Of a stretch of 64,000 bases of DNA, positions 18,775 through 26,973 are shown one piece after another. Position 1 is the first letter of the stretch, and the number at the start of each line of letters is the position of its first letter. The notes below the pieces were generated by a model, which was not told the DNA's origin, searched no databases, and saw only the letters and a list, made by a program, of their open reading frames with translations. Source of the stretch: an uncultured bacterium (GTDB lineage: Bacteria > Verrucomicrobiota > Lentisphaeria > Victivallales > UBA1829); assembly GCA_900549415.1 (NCBI GenBank), contig URNX01000001.1, positions 1 to 64,000 of the forward strand, given 5' to 3'. Both the position numbers and the translations under genes were made by a program.

Positions 18775-19065
18775 TTAAATTTCGAAAACGCTGTTTCTCG
18801 TCCCGAATTCATTGAAGACGAACCGTTCATTTTCGCGATCCGCCGCCCAGAACCCGTCCACAACGAAACAGTACTCGTAGATTCCGGGCTCAAGCTCAAG
18901 GACGCAGGTGTAAGTCCCGTTTCCGTCTTGATCCTTCATCACAATTCCGTGCCGCATATCCCAGCGGTTGAACGTTCCGGACAGCAGCACGTTTTTTCCA
19001 GGCTCCGCATTCAGCGAGAAAGCCGCCTCCGCGCCCCTCTTGCTCCTGTGTCGAATTCTTACCAT
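18775..19065 (-). CDS. Stand-alone CBM48/AMPK glycogen-binding domain
   Basis: A 96-aa protein that is almost entirely one CBM48 (AMPK1_CBM, isoamylase N) module. Residues 20-90 contain the typical SGTFNRWD and EPGIYEYCFVVDGFW stretches, with Trp residues that stack on alpha-glucan chains. No enzyme domain is attached. GGAGG lies 7 nt before the ATG. It is the first gene after the operator at 19081-19101 and is followed by the decayed efflux genes, so it is probably in the MarR regulon. Why a glycan-binding mini-protein sits in an efflux locus is unclear. Confidence 0.82.
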   Translation of the reverse strand: MVRIRHRSKRGAEAAFSLNAEPGKNVLLSGTFNRWDMRHGIVMKDQDGNGTYTCVLELEPGIYEYCFVVDGFWAADRENERFVFNEFGTRNSVFEI

Positions 19066-19080
19066 ATGCCAGCCTCCATT

Positions 19081-19101
19081 TTATATTAGTTAGGAAACGA
19101 A
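19081..19101. promoter_or_regulatory. MarR operator copy 1
   Basis: 21 bp that reappear as the exact reverse complement at 19615-19635. The core TTAGTTAGGAAACGAA is a near-perfect dyad (half sites TTMGTT and AACKAA). It lies 16 bp upstream of the CBM48 start, in its promoter or leader. Confidence 0.8.
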
Positions 19102-19158
19102 CTGTTTTAACAAATAAAAAAACAGCCGTGTTGTCCGTCTGTCGTTTTTGTTGAAAAG

Positions 19159-19596
19159 TCAGAGTTGAGACGCCCGTTCGGTCAGCCCTCTGCAAATCTG
19201 CATGAACGATTGAAGCTCCTCGTCGGAAAGCGGTCCCTGAAGCCTGCGAAGGAGTCCGCGGTGAATTCCCGTTATTTTCTTCCGCACTTCACGGGCTTTG
19301 TCCGTCAGAACGATTTTTTTCAGCCGCGCATCACTGGAAACGCTGTCGCGCCGGATGAATCCCTGCCGTTCCAGAGCCTGCAGCTGCGCGGTCACGGAAG
19401 ACGGACGCACACCGAATTCCTCTTCAATATCCTTCTGGAAAATATCCTGCTCGCCGGACACGATGGAGAAAAAAACCAGCAGCCGCGCCTGACTCCCGGT
19501 CACTCCGGTCGCCCTCGACGCCTCATCGCACAAACGCTCGATACTGCGCGAAAGATGTATGATGTGTCCGATCAGATCACGCTCCGGTAAAGGCAT
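19159..19596 (-). CDS. MarR family transcriptional regulator
   Basis: A 145-aa winged helix-turn-helix protein of MarR type: N-terminal dimerisation helix, recognition region GVRPSSVTAQLQALERQGFI (about residues 66-85), wing RRDSVSSDARLKKIVLTDKG-like, and C-terminal dimerisation helices. MarR proteins usually repress efflux genes and release DNA on binding small aromatic compounds or after oxidation. AGGAGG precedes the ATG. Two copies of one 21-bp dyad lie in its own promoter and just upstream of the next gene, so autoregulation and control of the CBM48-efflux genes are likely. Confidence 0.92.
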   Translation of the reverse strand: MPLPERDLIGHIIHLSRSIERLCDEASRATGVTGSQARLLVFFSIVSGEQDIFQKDIEEEFGVRPSSVTAQLQALERQGFIRRDSVSSDARLKKIVLTDKAREVRKKITGIHRGLLRRLQGPLSDEELQSFMQICRGLTERASQL

Positions 19597-19614
19597 TTTC
19601 GCACCTCCTGTTAT

Positions 19615-19656
19615 TTCGTTTCCTAACTAATATAATACGACATTCCGGAAATGCAA
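19615..19656 (-). promoter_or_regulatory. marR promoter with operator copy 2
   Basis: TTGCAT (19651-19656), a 16-bp spacer and TATATT (19629-19634) on the minus strand. The 21-bp operator (19615-19635) covers the -10 box and the expected start site, a classic repressor position. Confidence 0.78.
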
Positions 19657-19949
19657 ATCCGAAGAAAACAAAAAATGAAAAAAACGTCGTTCCGGCTGAG
19701 CAAACCTGATAAACGCAACGATCAGAAAAACAGAAAAAATGCCGCCGCGCTGGGAAACGGGACGAAAAGCGATGCGGCGAACGCCTCCGGCCTTCTCTTT
19801 CAGCCCGGTTATTCTCTTTTCCGGACTCTCCAGTTCTCCAAACCTGATGAAGCGGCCGATAAAGAGTTCCGCCGCCAAGGAGCAATCCCCGGGCGGCGGA
19901 AGGCTGAAGCATGCGGATATGACATCCGGAATCCGCAGACGATCTCTCT
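19657..19949. other. Intergenic, no gene recognised
   Basis: Upstream region of marR and downstream of the LRR gene. Short frames exist on both strands but have no ribosome binding site or recognisable protein. A TGCGGAT/ATCCGCA inverted repeat just beyond the LRR gene lacks a T run. Confidence 0.4.
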
Positions 19950-21302
19950 TTACTTTGTGAAGAAAGTGTTAATTTTCTTCCCCGCGAACGCCTTTTCCGC
20001 AGCGACTTCATCCGCGGCGAGCACGGTGACGCGTTTCAGAGCGGGAAGAGCGGCGGCGACAGAGAAGTCGGCTCCGGGAAATGCCATCCAAAGCACCTTG
20101 AGCTTCACACAGCTTCCAATCGCGGAGAAGTTTGTCGGTGCCGACGTGCGCGAAACATTGAGTTTTTCCAGATTCTTGAGCGATGAAACAAACGCAAGGT
20201 CCAGCGCCGGCGAACCTTTGCGGGAGTTTTTGTACATCAGATTCAGCTCTTTCAGGTTGGTGAAAACCGCAAGCTTCGCCTCATTCACCACGCCCGTTCC
20301 CGAGAAGGAGAGCTCCTTCAGGGATTTGGCAAGCGGAAGGGAGGCGAACTGGGCGGCATCCACCGCCGCATTTCTCAGATTCCAAAATGTGAGTTCTTCC
20401 AAATTCGCACAGTTGGCGAGCGGAGCAAACGAATCAAACGTTTCGGCAAAAAGACGCAGTTCCTTCAAATTCGGAAGCTGCGGCGCCCACGAAAGATCGC
20501 GCATCGACGTCATGCCGGTGTTGACCTTCTCAAGAGACTTGATCTGTCCGAGCGCATTGTAATCCTTGACGTCTTTCGTCGCATAGACCGAAATCTCTTT
20601 CAGTTTTGCGCATCCGGCAAGCGGGGCGAGGTCGAAACTCCGGGAGGCGTAAAGGCTCACGTTCGTCAGGGCGGGCAGAGCCGCAAGCGGAGCAAGATCA
20701 AGCCCCTTCGTATAGCGCAGGTTCACTTCGCGGAGCTTCACGCACGCTTTCAGCGCGGAGAGATCCGCGGAACAATTGTCCAGGGAAAAACGGGAAAGAG
20801 CGGTGCAGCCCTCCAGACCGTTCAGAGACTTGAATGTCGCGGGCGCATAGGCGATCTGCATTTCATGGAGGCTGGCAAGCTGCTTGCAGAACATCAAATC
20901 GGCATCCGCAAACTTCACTCTGGAAATCTTGAGGGTTTTCAACGTCTTGCAAGCGGAAAGCGGCGCAAGAGTCTTCACTTCCGGCAGGTCGCGGAGAGCG
21001 AGCTCCCTCAGCGGAAGCGCGGAAAGCGGCTGAAGCGAAGTCAGATCCGGCGATTTTTCAATCGCCAGATTCACCGTGCCGGGAAACTCTTTAACCGCCG
21101 CGGCAAGCCCCTCGTCCGTGCATTTGGAAAGGCGCAGACGCAAATGGTTCAAATTACCCTTGAACTGCTGTTTTGCGGTCGTGAAATCCTGCGCCGTCGG
21201 CGCGGAATCAAATGTGATTGAACTCCTTGTGACCTTCACTCCGGCGTCAGCCGCAAGTGCGAACAGGGCGGTCAGACCGACCGCGAACAAAAGCTTTTTC
21301 AT
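19950..21302 (-). CDS. Secreted leucine-rich repeat protein
   Basis: A 450-aa protein with a signal peptide (cleavage after about residue 20, LAADAG) and some 12 to 14 leucine-rich repeats of about 23-25 residues through to residue ~430. A recurring frame is LxxLxxLxxLxLxxxxxxxLAPLxxC. No catalytic domain or membrane anchor is visible, so it should be periplasmic or exported and act in protein binding. Several repeats are diverged. It lies 16 nt downstream of the TMEM43-like gene and probably forms an operon with it. Confidence 0.8.
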   Translation of the reverse strand: MKKLLFAVGLTALFALAADAGVKVTRSSITFDSAPTAQDFTTAKQQFKGNLNHLRLRLSKCTDEGLAAAVKEFPGTVNLAIEKSPDLTSLQPLSALPLRELALRDLPEVKTLAPLSACKTLKTLKISRVKFADADLMFCKQLASLHEMQIAYAPATFKSLNGLEGCTALSRFSLDNCSADLSALKACVKLREVNLRYTKGLDLAPLAALPALTNVSLYASRSFDLAPLAGCAKLKEISVYATKDVKDYNALGQIKSLEKVNTGMTSMRDLSWAPQLPNLKELRLFAETFDSFAPLANCANLEELTFWNLRNAAVDAAQFASLPLAKSLKELSFSGTGVVNEAKLAVFTNLKELNLMYKNSRKGSPALDLAFVSSLKNLEKLNVSRTSAPTNFSAIGSCVKLKVLWMAFPGADFSVAAALPALKRVTVLAADEVAAEKAFAGKKINTFFTK

Positions 21303-21318
21303 GGAACTTTCTCCTTAA

Positions 21319-22530
21319 TTATGCAGCCGCATCCGCGGCGATTCTGCGTTTGTGCGATTCCGCTTTTTTCCTGAACAGGAATACGATCAGCGCCGCCGCG
21401 ACGACGAGCAGCCCGATCCCCAGCAGCGGACGGTAATAAATCCACGCAACGGCAATGGTCACGAGCGTGCAGGGAAGCGCGATCAGGAAAGAAATCAGAG
21501 AAATGCCCGCGCCGATCAGGTCGCCGAGGAACGGAATCACATCCATCAGCACGGAGAGCGGACGCAGCACGCAGGAAAGGCCGACATACATCATCACCAG
21601 TCCCGCAATGCGCAGAAACCAAGTCATCGCGGAATTCGCGCTCTGCGCCGACTGGAACATCGCCTCCGCGCTCTGCACGGAATCGGCGATCAGGAGAATC
21701 GACTCGCTTCCAACCGGATACGCGGAGAAGGTCTTGCCCGTCTGCCGCGCCACAATGCTGACTTCATGCGGAACGACCGCATACCAGGAAATCCGCAAGT
21801 CTCCGATCGCGGGTTCCGTCAGAGCCGCATCACCGGCGTTATCGGCCGGCTGTTCCTGCGAAACCTGTGAAGGTGCGGACGATTTACGCGAGACATGCAC
21901 ATAAGCGGCATCACTCTTCCCCGAAAGTGTAGCGGGCAGCTTGTAATCTGCGGGAACCGGAAGCTTGCGGGAATCGCCGAGCCGATCAACCAGGGAATCA
22001 TTCAAAAGGAAATCTCCGAGCGTGACATGGTTGGCATGGAGCTTTTCCGATTCAAACGGGAAACCCGGGTTTTCATGTCCGGCCTCTTTGAAATACGCGG
22101 AATTGACAGGCTTGTCCGACCAGACTTTTTCGTAGGTGTAAACGGTCGTTTTCTTTGTCCCGCCGCCAAGCTGTTTTTCCGTTTTCGAGGATTCGTTCTG
22201 TTTCCACTGATACATCTCAACGCGGCGTTCCAGACGGATCGCGGTCGAACTGATTTTGAACAGCGGATCCGTCAGAACATCTTTCGTATCCGCTTTCGCG
22301 GTCACATGAACGAGCTTGCCCTCGTTTGCGGGGTTCACTTTGTCCGCCTGAACGGAAACGACGGCTCCCGCGCCGGTCTCCAGCGCTTTTGCGCGCTTCA
22401 CCGCGCGCCCCTCGTTCCAGAAAAGCAGCGGAAACGCAATCAGAAACAGGAGAAGCCCTCCTCCAATTCCCTTGAATGAATTGCCGAGCCTTGAAAAATA
22501 AGACTCCGTTTGAACCTCTGTAACAGCCAT
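21319..22530 (-). CDS. TMEM43 family membrane protein
   Basis: A 403-aa membrane protein of the TMEM43 (LUMA) family. One transmembrane helix (about residues 20-42) is followed by a large soluble domain and then three or four helices (from LRIAGLVMMYVGLSC, residues ~305-390). The tail is basic. The ATG at 22530 follows a strong AAGGAGGTGTT site, and the frame upstream of it is not coding. Bacterial members are widespread but have no known function. The LRR gene follows closely. Confidence 0.82.
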   Translation of the reverse strand: MAVTEVQTESYFSRLGNSFKGIGGGLLLFLIAFPLLFWNEGRAVKRAKALETGAGAVVSVQADKVNPANEGKLVHVTAKADTKDVLTDPLFKISSTAIRLERRVEMYQWKQNESSKTEKQLGGGTKKTTVYTYEKVWSDKPVNSAYFKEAGHENPGFPFESEKLHANHVTLGDFLLNDSLVDRLGDSRKLPVPADYKLPATLSGKSDAAYVHVSRKSSAPSQVSQEQPADNAGDAALTEPAIGDLRISWYAVVPHEVSIVARQTGKTFSAYPVGSESILLIADSVQSAEAMFQSAQSANSAMTWFLRIAGLVMMYVGLSCVLRPLSVLMDVIPFLGDLIGAGISLISFLIALPCTLVTIAVAWIYYRPLLGIGLLVVAAALIVFLFRKKAESHKRRIAADAAA

Positions 22531-22625
22531 AACACCTCCTTCAGTTGTGCTGTTCTCCGGAACAATAGACGGAAAATGAACGACAACCGGAAAAAAGGTA
22601 TAACTTTTATAAGGTTGAGACATCT

Positions 22626-24284
22626 TCAGAACTTCACAACCGTATAGCCCTTGTGGTGAGCGGTATTCGCCTTCACCCACTCCGGCTCCGGAAGAAGATG
22701 CGCATCCTCCAGATACACCTTCGTCGGAAGAACAAGCAGCACGCCGCCCCTGCCCCGGTTCTCCTCGATCAGGCGGTTCGTCGCGGCGACATCCAGCAGA
22801 CGGCGCGCTTTCATTTCCGGATCGTGGTCGAGCCCCCAGCTGATTTCTCCCGCAACACGGTACATGTAGACGTCCGACGAGCGGAACACCCAGTTCACCG
22901 CCTGGAAGGGATGGCGGTACGACATCAGTTTTGTCTCCGGAGAAATCTCTTTTTTCACTTTCTCGAGAAGCGGACACGGCGTCCTGCGGTTCAGGAAAAC
23001 ATCCGGAATCGCAATGTGCATCATGAACAGCACCGGGCAGAGGCCGAAGCCGAAGAGCGCGAGCTTGTTCCACCCGTTTTTCTCTTTCACGGCGAAGAAA
23101 AGCAAGACCGAAAGCAGAAGACCGGCAACCGTCAGCGCCCCCCATTTCCAGCCTTCTCCGACTGCGAACGGAGCCCATTTCACTCCGCTCAGCTGAACTG
23201 CGGCGAGCCCGACCGCCGCGACCGGGAGCAGAACCGCGAACGCAAGAAGCAGAACATCCGCGATCCGGAACAGTTTCCGGTCTGCAAGCGAACGGGTCAA
23301 TCCCGTTGCAAACAGAATTGCAAGAGGCGCAAAACACGGCAGAATGTACGTCGCCAGCTTTCCGGTTGACATCGAAAGGAACAGAAACGGAAGGAATGTC
23401 CAACAGAGCAGGTAACGGGTAAAATCATCCTGCGGAATTTTCTTTTCATAGCCCCGCAGCGCCGGAGGCAGCAGGAGCAGGAACCAGCCGAGTCCGCCGA
23501 TCAGCACCGGCACAAAGAACCAGAACGGCTCCGGATGCTGCTCTTTCTCAAAGAAACGCTTGATGTGTTCATCATAAATGAAATAAGACCAGTAATCCGG
23601 CTGGGCCTGATGAATCATCACCGCCCACGGCAGCACAATCACCAGCACCGCAAGCAGAGGAATCCACGGCAGAGTCAGCATCTCCTTCCAGCGACGCGTC
23701 CAGCAGAGCCAGCCGAAAATAGAAAGCCCCGGAAGCACGAATGCGAGAAAACCTTTCGTCAGAAACGCCGCGCCCGCCGCAAGACCGAAAAGGAACAGCC
23801 ATCCAGCCCGCCTCCAGCCTGCGGCTTGAACCGCAAAATAAAACAGAGCCATTGCCAGTGTCAGGAAAAACGAGAAAACCGGATCAAGCGTTGCCACAAC
23901 CCCCAGCCCGAAAACGATCGGCGTCAACAGGAAGAATCCGGATGCGAGCAAGCCCGCTTTTTCACCGAGCCCCGAAAAACGGCGGGTCAGGAAGAAAATC
24001 ACCAGTGCGGAAAGCAGAGTTGCCAGCGCGCACGGAAGGCGCACCGCAAACGCATTTTCCCCGAAGAATTTTTCCGACGCCGCGAACAGCCAGTAACCGA
24101 GAATCGGCTTTTCAAAATAAAGCACGCCGTTCAGACGCGGCGTAACCCAATCGCCGGAAACAGCCATTTCACGCCCGATTTCCGCATACCGGGTCTCATC
24201 CGGCGAAAACATCTCCCGCAGACCGAGCGGAAGAATATAAAGCAGAGCGGCCAGAAGCAAAAAGCAAAGTACAGTCTTTTTCAT
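22626..24284 (-). CDS. ArnT-like GT39/GT83 glycosyltransferase
   Basis: A 552-aa polytopic enzyme with about 12 predicted membrane helices and a C-terminal soluble part (from ~430). The first periplasmic loop carries SPDETRYAEIGREM, the acidic motif of ArnT/PMT-type transferases. These enzymes move a sugar from a polyprenyl-phosphate donor to lipid A, protein or another acceptor on the periplasmic side. The donor and acceptor cannot be told from sequence. The gene is divergent from mraY and followed 95 bp later by the TMEM43-like gene. Confidence 0.85.
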   Translation of the reverse strand: MKKTVLCFLLLAALLYILPLGLREMFSPDETRYAEIGREMAVSGDWVTPRLNGVLYFEKPILGYWLFAASEKFFGENAFAVRLPCALATLLSALVIFFLTRRFSGLGEKAGLLASGFFLLTPIVFGLGVVATLDPVFSFFLTLAMALFYFAVQAAGWRRAGWLFLFGLAAGAAFLTKGFLAFVLPGLSIFGWLCWTRRWKEMLTLPWIPLLAVLVIVLPWAVMIHQAQPDYWSYFIYDEHIKRFFEKEQHPEPFWFFVPVLIGGLGWFLLLLPPALRGYEKKIPQDDFTRYLLCWTFLPFLFLSMSTGKLATYILPCFAPLAILFATGLTRSLADRKLFRIADVLLLAFAVLLPVAAVGLAAVQLSGVKWAPFAVGEGWKWGALTVAGLLLSVLLFFAVKEKNGWNKLALFGFGLCPVLFMMHIAIPDVFLNRRTPCPLLEKVKKEISPETKLMSYRHPFQAVNWVFRSSDVYMYRVAGEISWGLDHDPEMKARRLLDVAATNRLIEENRGRGGVLLVLPTKVYLEDAHLLPEPEWVKANTAHHKGYTVVKF

Positions 24285-24423
24285 AACATCAAATCCTTGT
24301 TGTTTTCTGTAATTTTACCCGGAAAATCAAAAAATCAAGCGGAACGGGCAATTTTTAAAGAGAAATCTCCGGCGTTCCCGTTTTCAAACGGAAAAATATC
24401 TCTGATTTTTTTGATAAAAGCTC

Positions 24424-24451
24424 TTGTAAATGCGGCATTTTCATTTATATT
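24424..24451 (+). promoter_or_regulatory. mraY promoter
   Basis: TTGTAA (24424-24429), a 16-bp spacer and TATATT (24446-24451), about 31 nt ahead of the mraY ATG. Confidence 0.65.
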
Positions 24452-24482
24452 CCTGAAGAATCAACCCACAGGAGAATATTTC

Positions 24483-25667
24483 ATGCTGTATCTGCTCGCC
24501 GGACTGCGCAGCTGCTTCGGACCGCTGCGTCTGTTCGAATACGTCACATTCCGCTCGGGCTGCGCCCTGCTCACCGCAATGTTCATCGTCATTCTGTTCG
24601 GACCGTGGACGATCCGGAAACTCAAGCAGTTCTGCGTGCCGAAATCCGCCCGTCTCTCCGGCGTCATTGACGAAAAATTCGTCGATCATTCCAAAGATAA
24701 AACACCGACCATGGGCGGTCTCCTCATCGTTGCGGCAATTGCTGTCTCGACCATCTTCTGGAGCGACCTCTCCAACCCCAAAGTTCTCGTTTTCCTCCTC
24801 GTCCTCCTTCCCCTCACCGCGCTCGGATTCTACGATGACTACATCAAAGTCAAATACGAACGGAGCGTCCGCGACGGCGTTTCAGGCAAGATGAAACTCA
24901 CCGTCCAGGGCATTGTCAGCCTCATCGCTCTCGCCTGCATCTACAAGATGCCCGACACCATGACCACAAAGATGCTCCTTCCGTTCTACCGCGATCCGAT
25001 GTGCCTCAAGCCGGCAGGCGAAACGATTCAGTTCTGGCTTCCTCCGCAGCTGCTCGACCATCCGCTCTTCTCCTTCGCCGCAAGCTGGGGACTCGTCGCA
25101 ATCGGGTTGATCTTCATCTTCAACATGCTCTATGTGATGTTTTTCAGCAACGCCGTCAACCTCACCGACGGCAAAGACGGACTCGCGGCGGGAACGACTG
25201 TCTTCTGCGTGCTCTCCCTCGCATCGGTCGCCTACATGCACGGACACGCCGTCTTTGCGAAATATCTTTCCATTCCGTACATTCCGGAACTTGGTGAAAT
25301 CAGCGTCTTTGCCTCTGCAATGGCGGGCGCGTGCATCGGGTTCCTCTGGTACAACTGCAAACCGGCTTCGGTCTTCATGGGCGATACCGGAAGCCTGCCG
25401 CTCGGCGGATGCATCGGACTCATCGCGGTGCTCATGGGACAGCAGCTGCTTCTGCTCGTCGTCGGATTCGTCTTCCTCATGGAGGGCGGTTCCGTGATGC
25501 TCCAGGTCGCCAGCCTGCGTCTCACCGGAAAACGAATCTTCAAATGCACACCGATCCACCACCATTTTGAACAGCTTGGATGGACGGAGACGCAGATCGT
25601 CAACCGTTTCTGGATTATCGCCGGAATCTGCGCGATGATCGGGCTTGCAACCCTCAAGATGAGATAA
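24483..25667 (+). CDS. mraY: Phospho-MurNAc-pentapeptide transferase
   Basis: A 394-aa enzyme with ten membrane helices. It transfers phospho-MurNAc-pentapeptide to undecaprenyl phosphate, forming lipid I. Signature segments are TPTMGGLL, FYDDYIKVK, NAVNLTDGKDGLA and the His-rich TPIHHHFEQLGW loop near the end, and all look intact. The ATG at 24483 is set by CAGGAG 8 nt upstream; earlier codons in this frame are non-coding. Here mraY is separate from murE and murF, which lie 5-8 kb away in another operon. Confidence 0.97.
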   Translation: MLYLLAGLRSCFGPLRLFEYVTFRSGCALLTAMFIVILFGPWTIRKLKQFCVPKSARLSGVIDEKFVDHSKDKTPTMGGLLIVAAIAVSTIFWSDLSNPKVLVFLLVLLPLTALGFYDDYIKVKYERSVRDGVSGKMKLTVQGIVSLIALACIYKMPDTMTTKMLLPFYRDPMCLKPAGETIQFWLPPQLLDHPLFSFAASWGLVAIGLIFIFNMLYVMFFSNAVNLTDGKDGLAAGTTVFCVLSLASVAYMHGHAVFAKYLSIPYIPELGEISVFASAMAGACIGFLWYNCKPASVFMGDTGSLPLGGCIGLIAVLMGQQLLLLVVGFVFLMEGGSVMLQVASLRLTGKRIFKCTPIHHHFEQLGWTETQIVNRFWIIAGICAMIGLATLKMR

Positions 25668-25669
25668 AA

Positions 25670-26227
25670 TCAGAACAGGAAACGCAATGTTTCCGAAAGA
25701 CGGGCGACCGGAAGACCGATGATGTTGTCGAGGTCGCCCTCGTAGTGTTCTATCAGCATCTCCCCGTGATCCTGAATCGCATATGAACCGGCTTTGTCCA
25801 GAACCGGAACAAGGGAGAGATAGCGCCGGATCGTTTCCCGGTCAACCGGACGGAACGTCACACGTGAAGTCTCCGCAAACAGAACCCGCAGGTTCCGCGC
25901 TTTGCAGAGCACCGCGCAGCCGGTCGTGACGGAGTGGGTCCGTCCGGAAAAGCGCATCAGCATCTCCTCCGCATCTTCCAGAGAATGCGGTTTGCCGAGA
26001 ATCGAATTTTCAAACTCAATCACGGTATCCGCACCGATCACGGCGGCTTCGGGGAAGCGGCTGGCAACCTCCTCCGCTTTTGCATACGCATTGTCCAGAG
26101 CGGTTGTCAACCAGAGACCGTCCGAATGTTCTTTCGCGCGGGAAACTTCAATGGAAAAAGGGAAACCGAGACGCGCCAGCAGCTCTTTGCGGCGCGGAGA
26201 AGCAGAGGCGAGGATGAGCGGAATCAC
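25670..26227 (-). CDS. maf: Maf family nucleotide pyrophosphatase
   Basis: A 185-aa Maf protein with the N-terminal ILASASPRRKELL motif, SRAKE, the catalytic region IGADTVIE and FSGRTHSVTTG. Maf enzymes hydrolyse dTTP, UTP or modified nucleotides and influence septum formation. It has the start SASPRRKEL common to the YhdE/YceF groups. Its start overlaps the end of the BamE-like gene by 4 nt, and it is convergent with mraY with only 2 nt between stops. Confidence 0.92.
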   Translation of the reverse strand: MIPLILASASPRRKELLARLGFPFSIEVSRAKEHSDGLWLTTALDNAYAKAEEVASRFPEAAVIGADTVIEFENSILGKPHSLEDAEEMLMRFSGRTHSVTTGCAVLCKARNLRVLFAETSRVTFRPVDRETIRRYLSLVPVLDKAGSYAIQDHGEMLIEHYEGDLDNIIGLPVARLSETLRFLF

Positions 26228-26634
26228 TCAATCACCTTTTCAATGGATTTGTCGTTCCAGAACGTGATGTTGTAATTTTCGCGGTAGAAATCTCTTCCGA
26301 TTCCGATTACAAATCCGAGTTCATCGAAGACAACCGGTGTGCATTCGTCATGTGTTGCCATGCCGTCGCTCCAGCGGGTGCGGGTGTAATAGAACCAGTG
26401 ATGCTCCGTGTTGTAAACCTGACCGGTCAGCGGCTCTCCCATGATCTTGAGAACCTCTTCGCGCGTCATGCCGACCCGCAGTTTGTTGAGGTTTTCGCGG
26501 TTGCGGTCAATTTCGCTCCAGACTGCAGGCGAAAGGATGGATTTATCCTTATCGGCGAGTGCGCAGGACGAAACCAGCGGCAGAAGCGCCGCTCCAAGCA
26601 GAACAAGTGAAATTTTATGACTGAGATGTTTCAT
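26224..26634 (-). CDS. BamE/SmpA-like lipoprotein
   Basis: A 136-aa lipoprotein with the lipobox cysteine at residue 24 (LVSSC). Residues 52-70 carry LRVGMTREEVLKIMGEP, the hallmark of SmpA/BamE-like domains, followed by a short beta-rich part. BamE supports the outer-membrane protein assembly machine; whether this protein does so is inference. A consensus promoter ends 8 nt before the ATG and there is no ribosome binding site, so the mRNA is probably leaderless. It overlaps maf by 4 nt. Confidence 0.78.
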   Translation of the reverse strand: MKHLSHKISLVLLGAALLPLVSSCALADKDKSILSPAVWSEIDRNRENLNKLRVGMTREEVLKIMGEPLTGQVYNTEHHWFYYTRTRWSDGMATHDECTPVVFDELGFVIGIGRDFYRENYNITFWNDKSIEKVIE

Positions 26635-26642
26635 AATTCAGT

Positions 26643-26671
26643 ATTATACATCCGCAAACGGCGAATGTCAA
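26643..26671 (-). promoter_or_regulatory. Consensus promoter, leaderless mRNA
   Basis: On the minus strand TTGACA (26666-26671), a 17-bp spacer and TATAAT (26643-26648), a perfect sigma-70 promoter. The start site would fall at about 26636, two bases before the ATG at 26634. Confidence 0.85.
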
Positions 26672-26728
26672 GCGTCAAACAGAATTCTTTCTCCCGCTTT
26701 TTTTTACAAATATTTTACGTCCGGTCAT

Positions 26729-26757
26729 TTGAAATATCCCGTAAACAATGCTATTGT
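26729..26757 (+). promoter_or_regulatory. Promoter of ncRNA copy A
   Basis: TTGAAA (26729-26734), a 17-bp spacer and an extended TGC-TATTGT -10 box (26752-26757). The same hexamers and spacing occur before ncRNA copy B at 51309-51337, with most flanking bases also shared. Confidence 0.8.
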
Positions 26758-26764
26758 ACCTGCC

Positions 26765-26973
26765 ATCGGAAGATTTGCCTGTCAAGGAATCTCTTCCGGC
26801 ACAAAAACAGATGAAGATAACCGGATCTTCAAGCGGACTATGTAAAGAAAACGCCAATTCAACAACATACTCCCGTCGCTTGAACGATGCGCCCCTTGGG
26901 GCGTATTCTATTGCGCGGAGTTAAGGTGTATTGGCGTACCTCTTTACAGTGCAGCAGGATACGCTCTTTTTTT
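26765..26973 (+). ncRNA. Structured ncRNA, copy A (new family?)
   Basis: A predicted transcript of about 209 nt with its own promoter and terminator but no open frame. Helices seen: CGGAAGA/TCTTCCG (26767-26773 with 26792-26798), GAAGAT/ATCTTC (26813-26830), and a long rod. The rod is TGTAAAGA/TCTTTACA (26841-26848 with 26941-26948), then ACGCCAAT/ATTGGCGT (26851-26858 with 26930-26937), an open central loop, ACTCC/GGAGT and a GCGCCCC/GGGGCGT tip. GGCGTA-CCT can instead pair with AGG-A-TACGCT (26933-26941 with 26956-26965), followed by T7, as a terminator. A second copy lies at 51345. The rod with a central loop recalls 6S RNA, but I cannot assign the family. Confidence 0.8.

Noticed and set aside
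19627..19878. An 83-codon open frame on the minus strand
   Set aside because: No ribosome binding site or recognisable domain is seen, and its 3' end runs into the marR promoter and operator.
22531..23403. A long upstream extension of the TMEM43-like gene
   Set aside because: The region overlaps the GT39 gene on the same strand in another frame, and the strong AAGGAGG site marks the start at 22530.
26841..26948. The ncRNA rods as transposon terminal inverted repeats (TGTAAAGA/TCTTTACA)
   Set aside because: There is no transposase and no target-site duplication, and the shared sequence extends beyond the repeats to a promoter and a terminator. This fits an RNA gene better.
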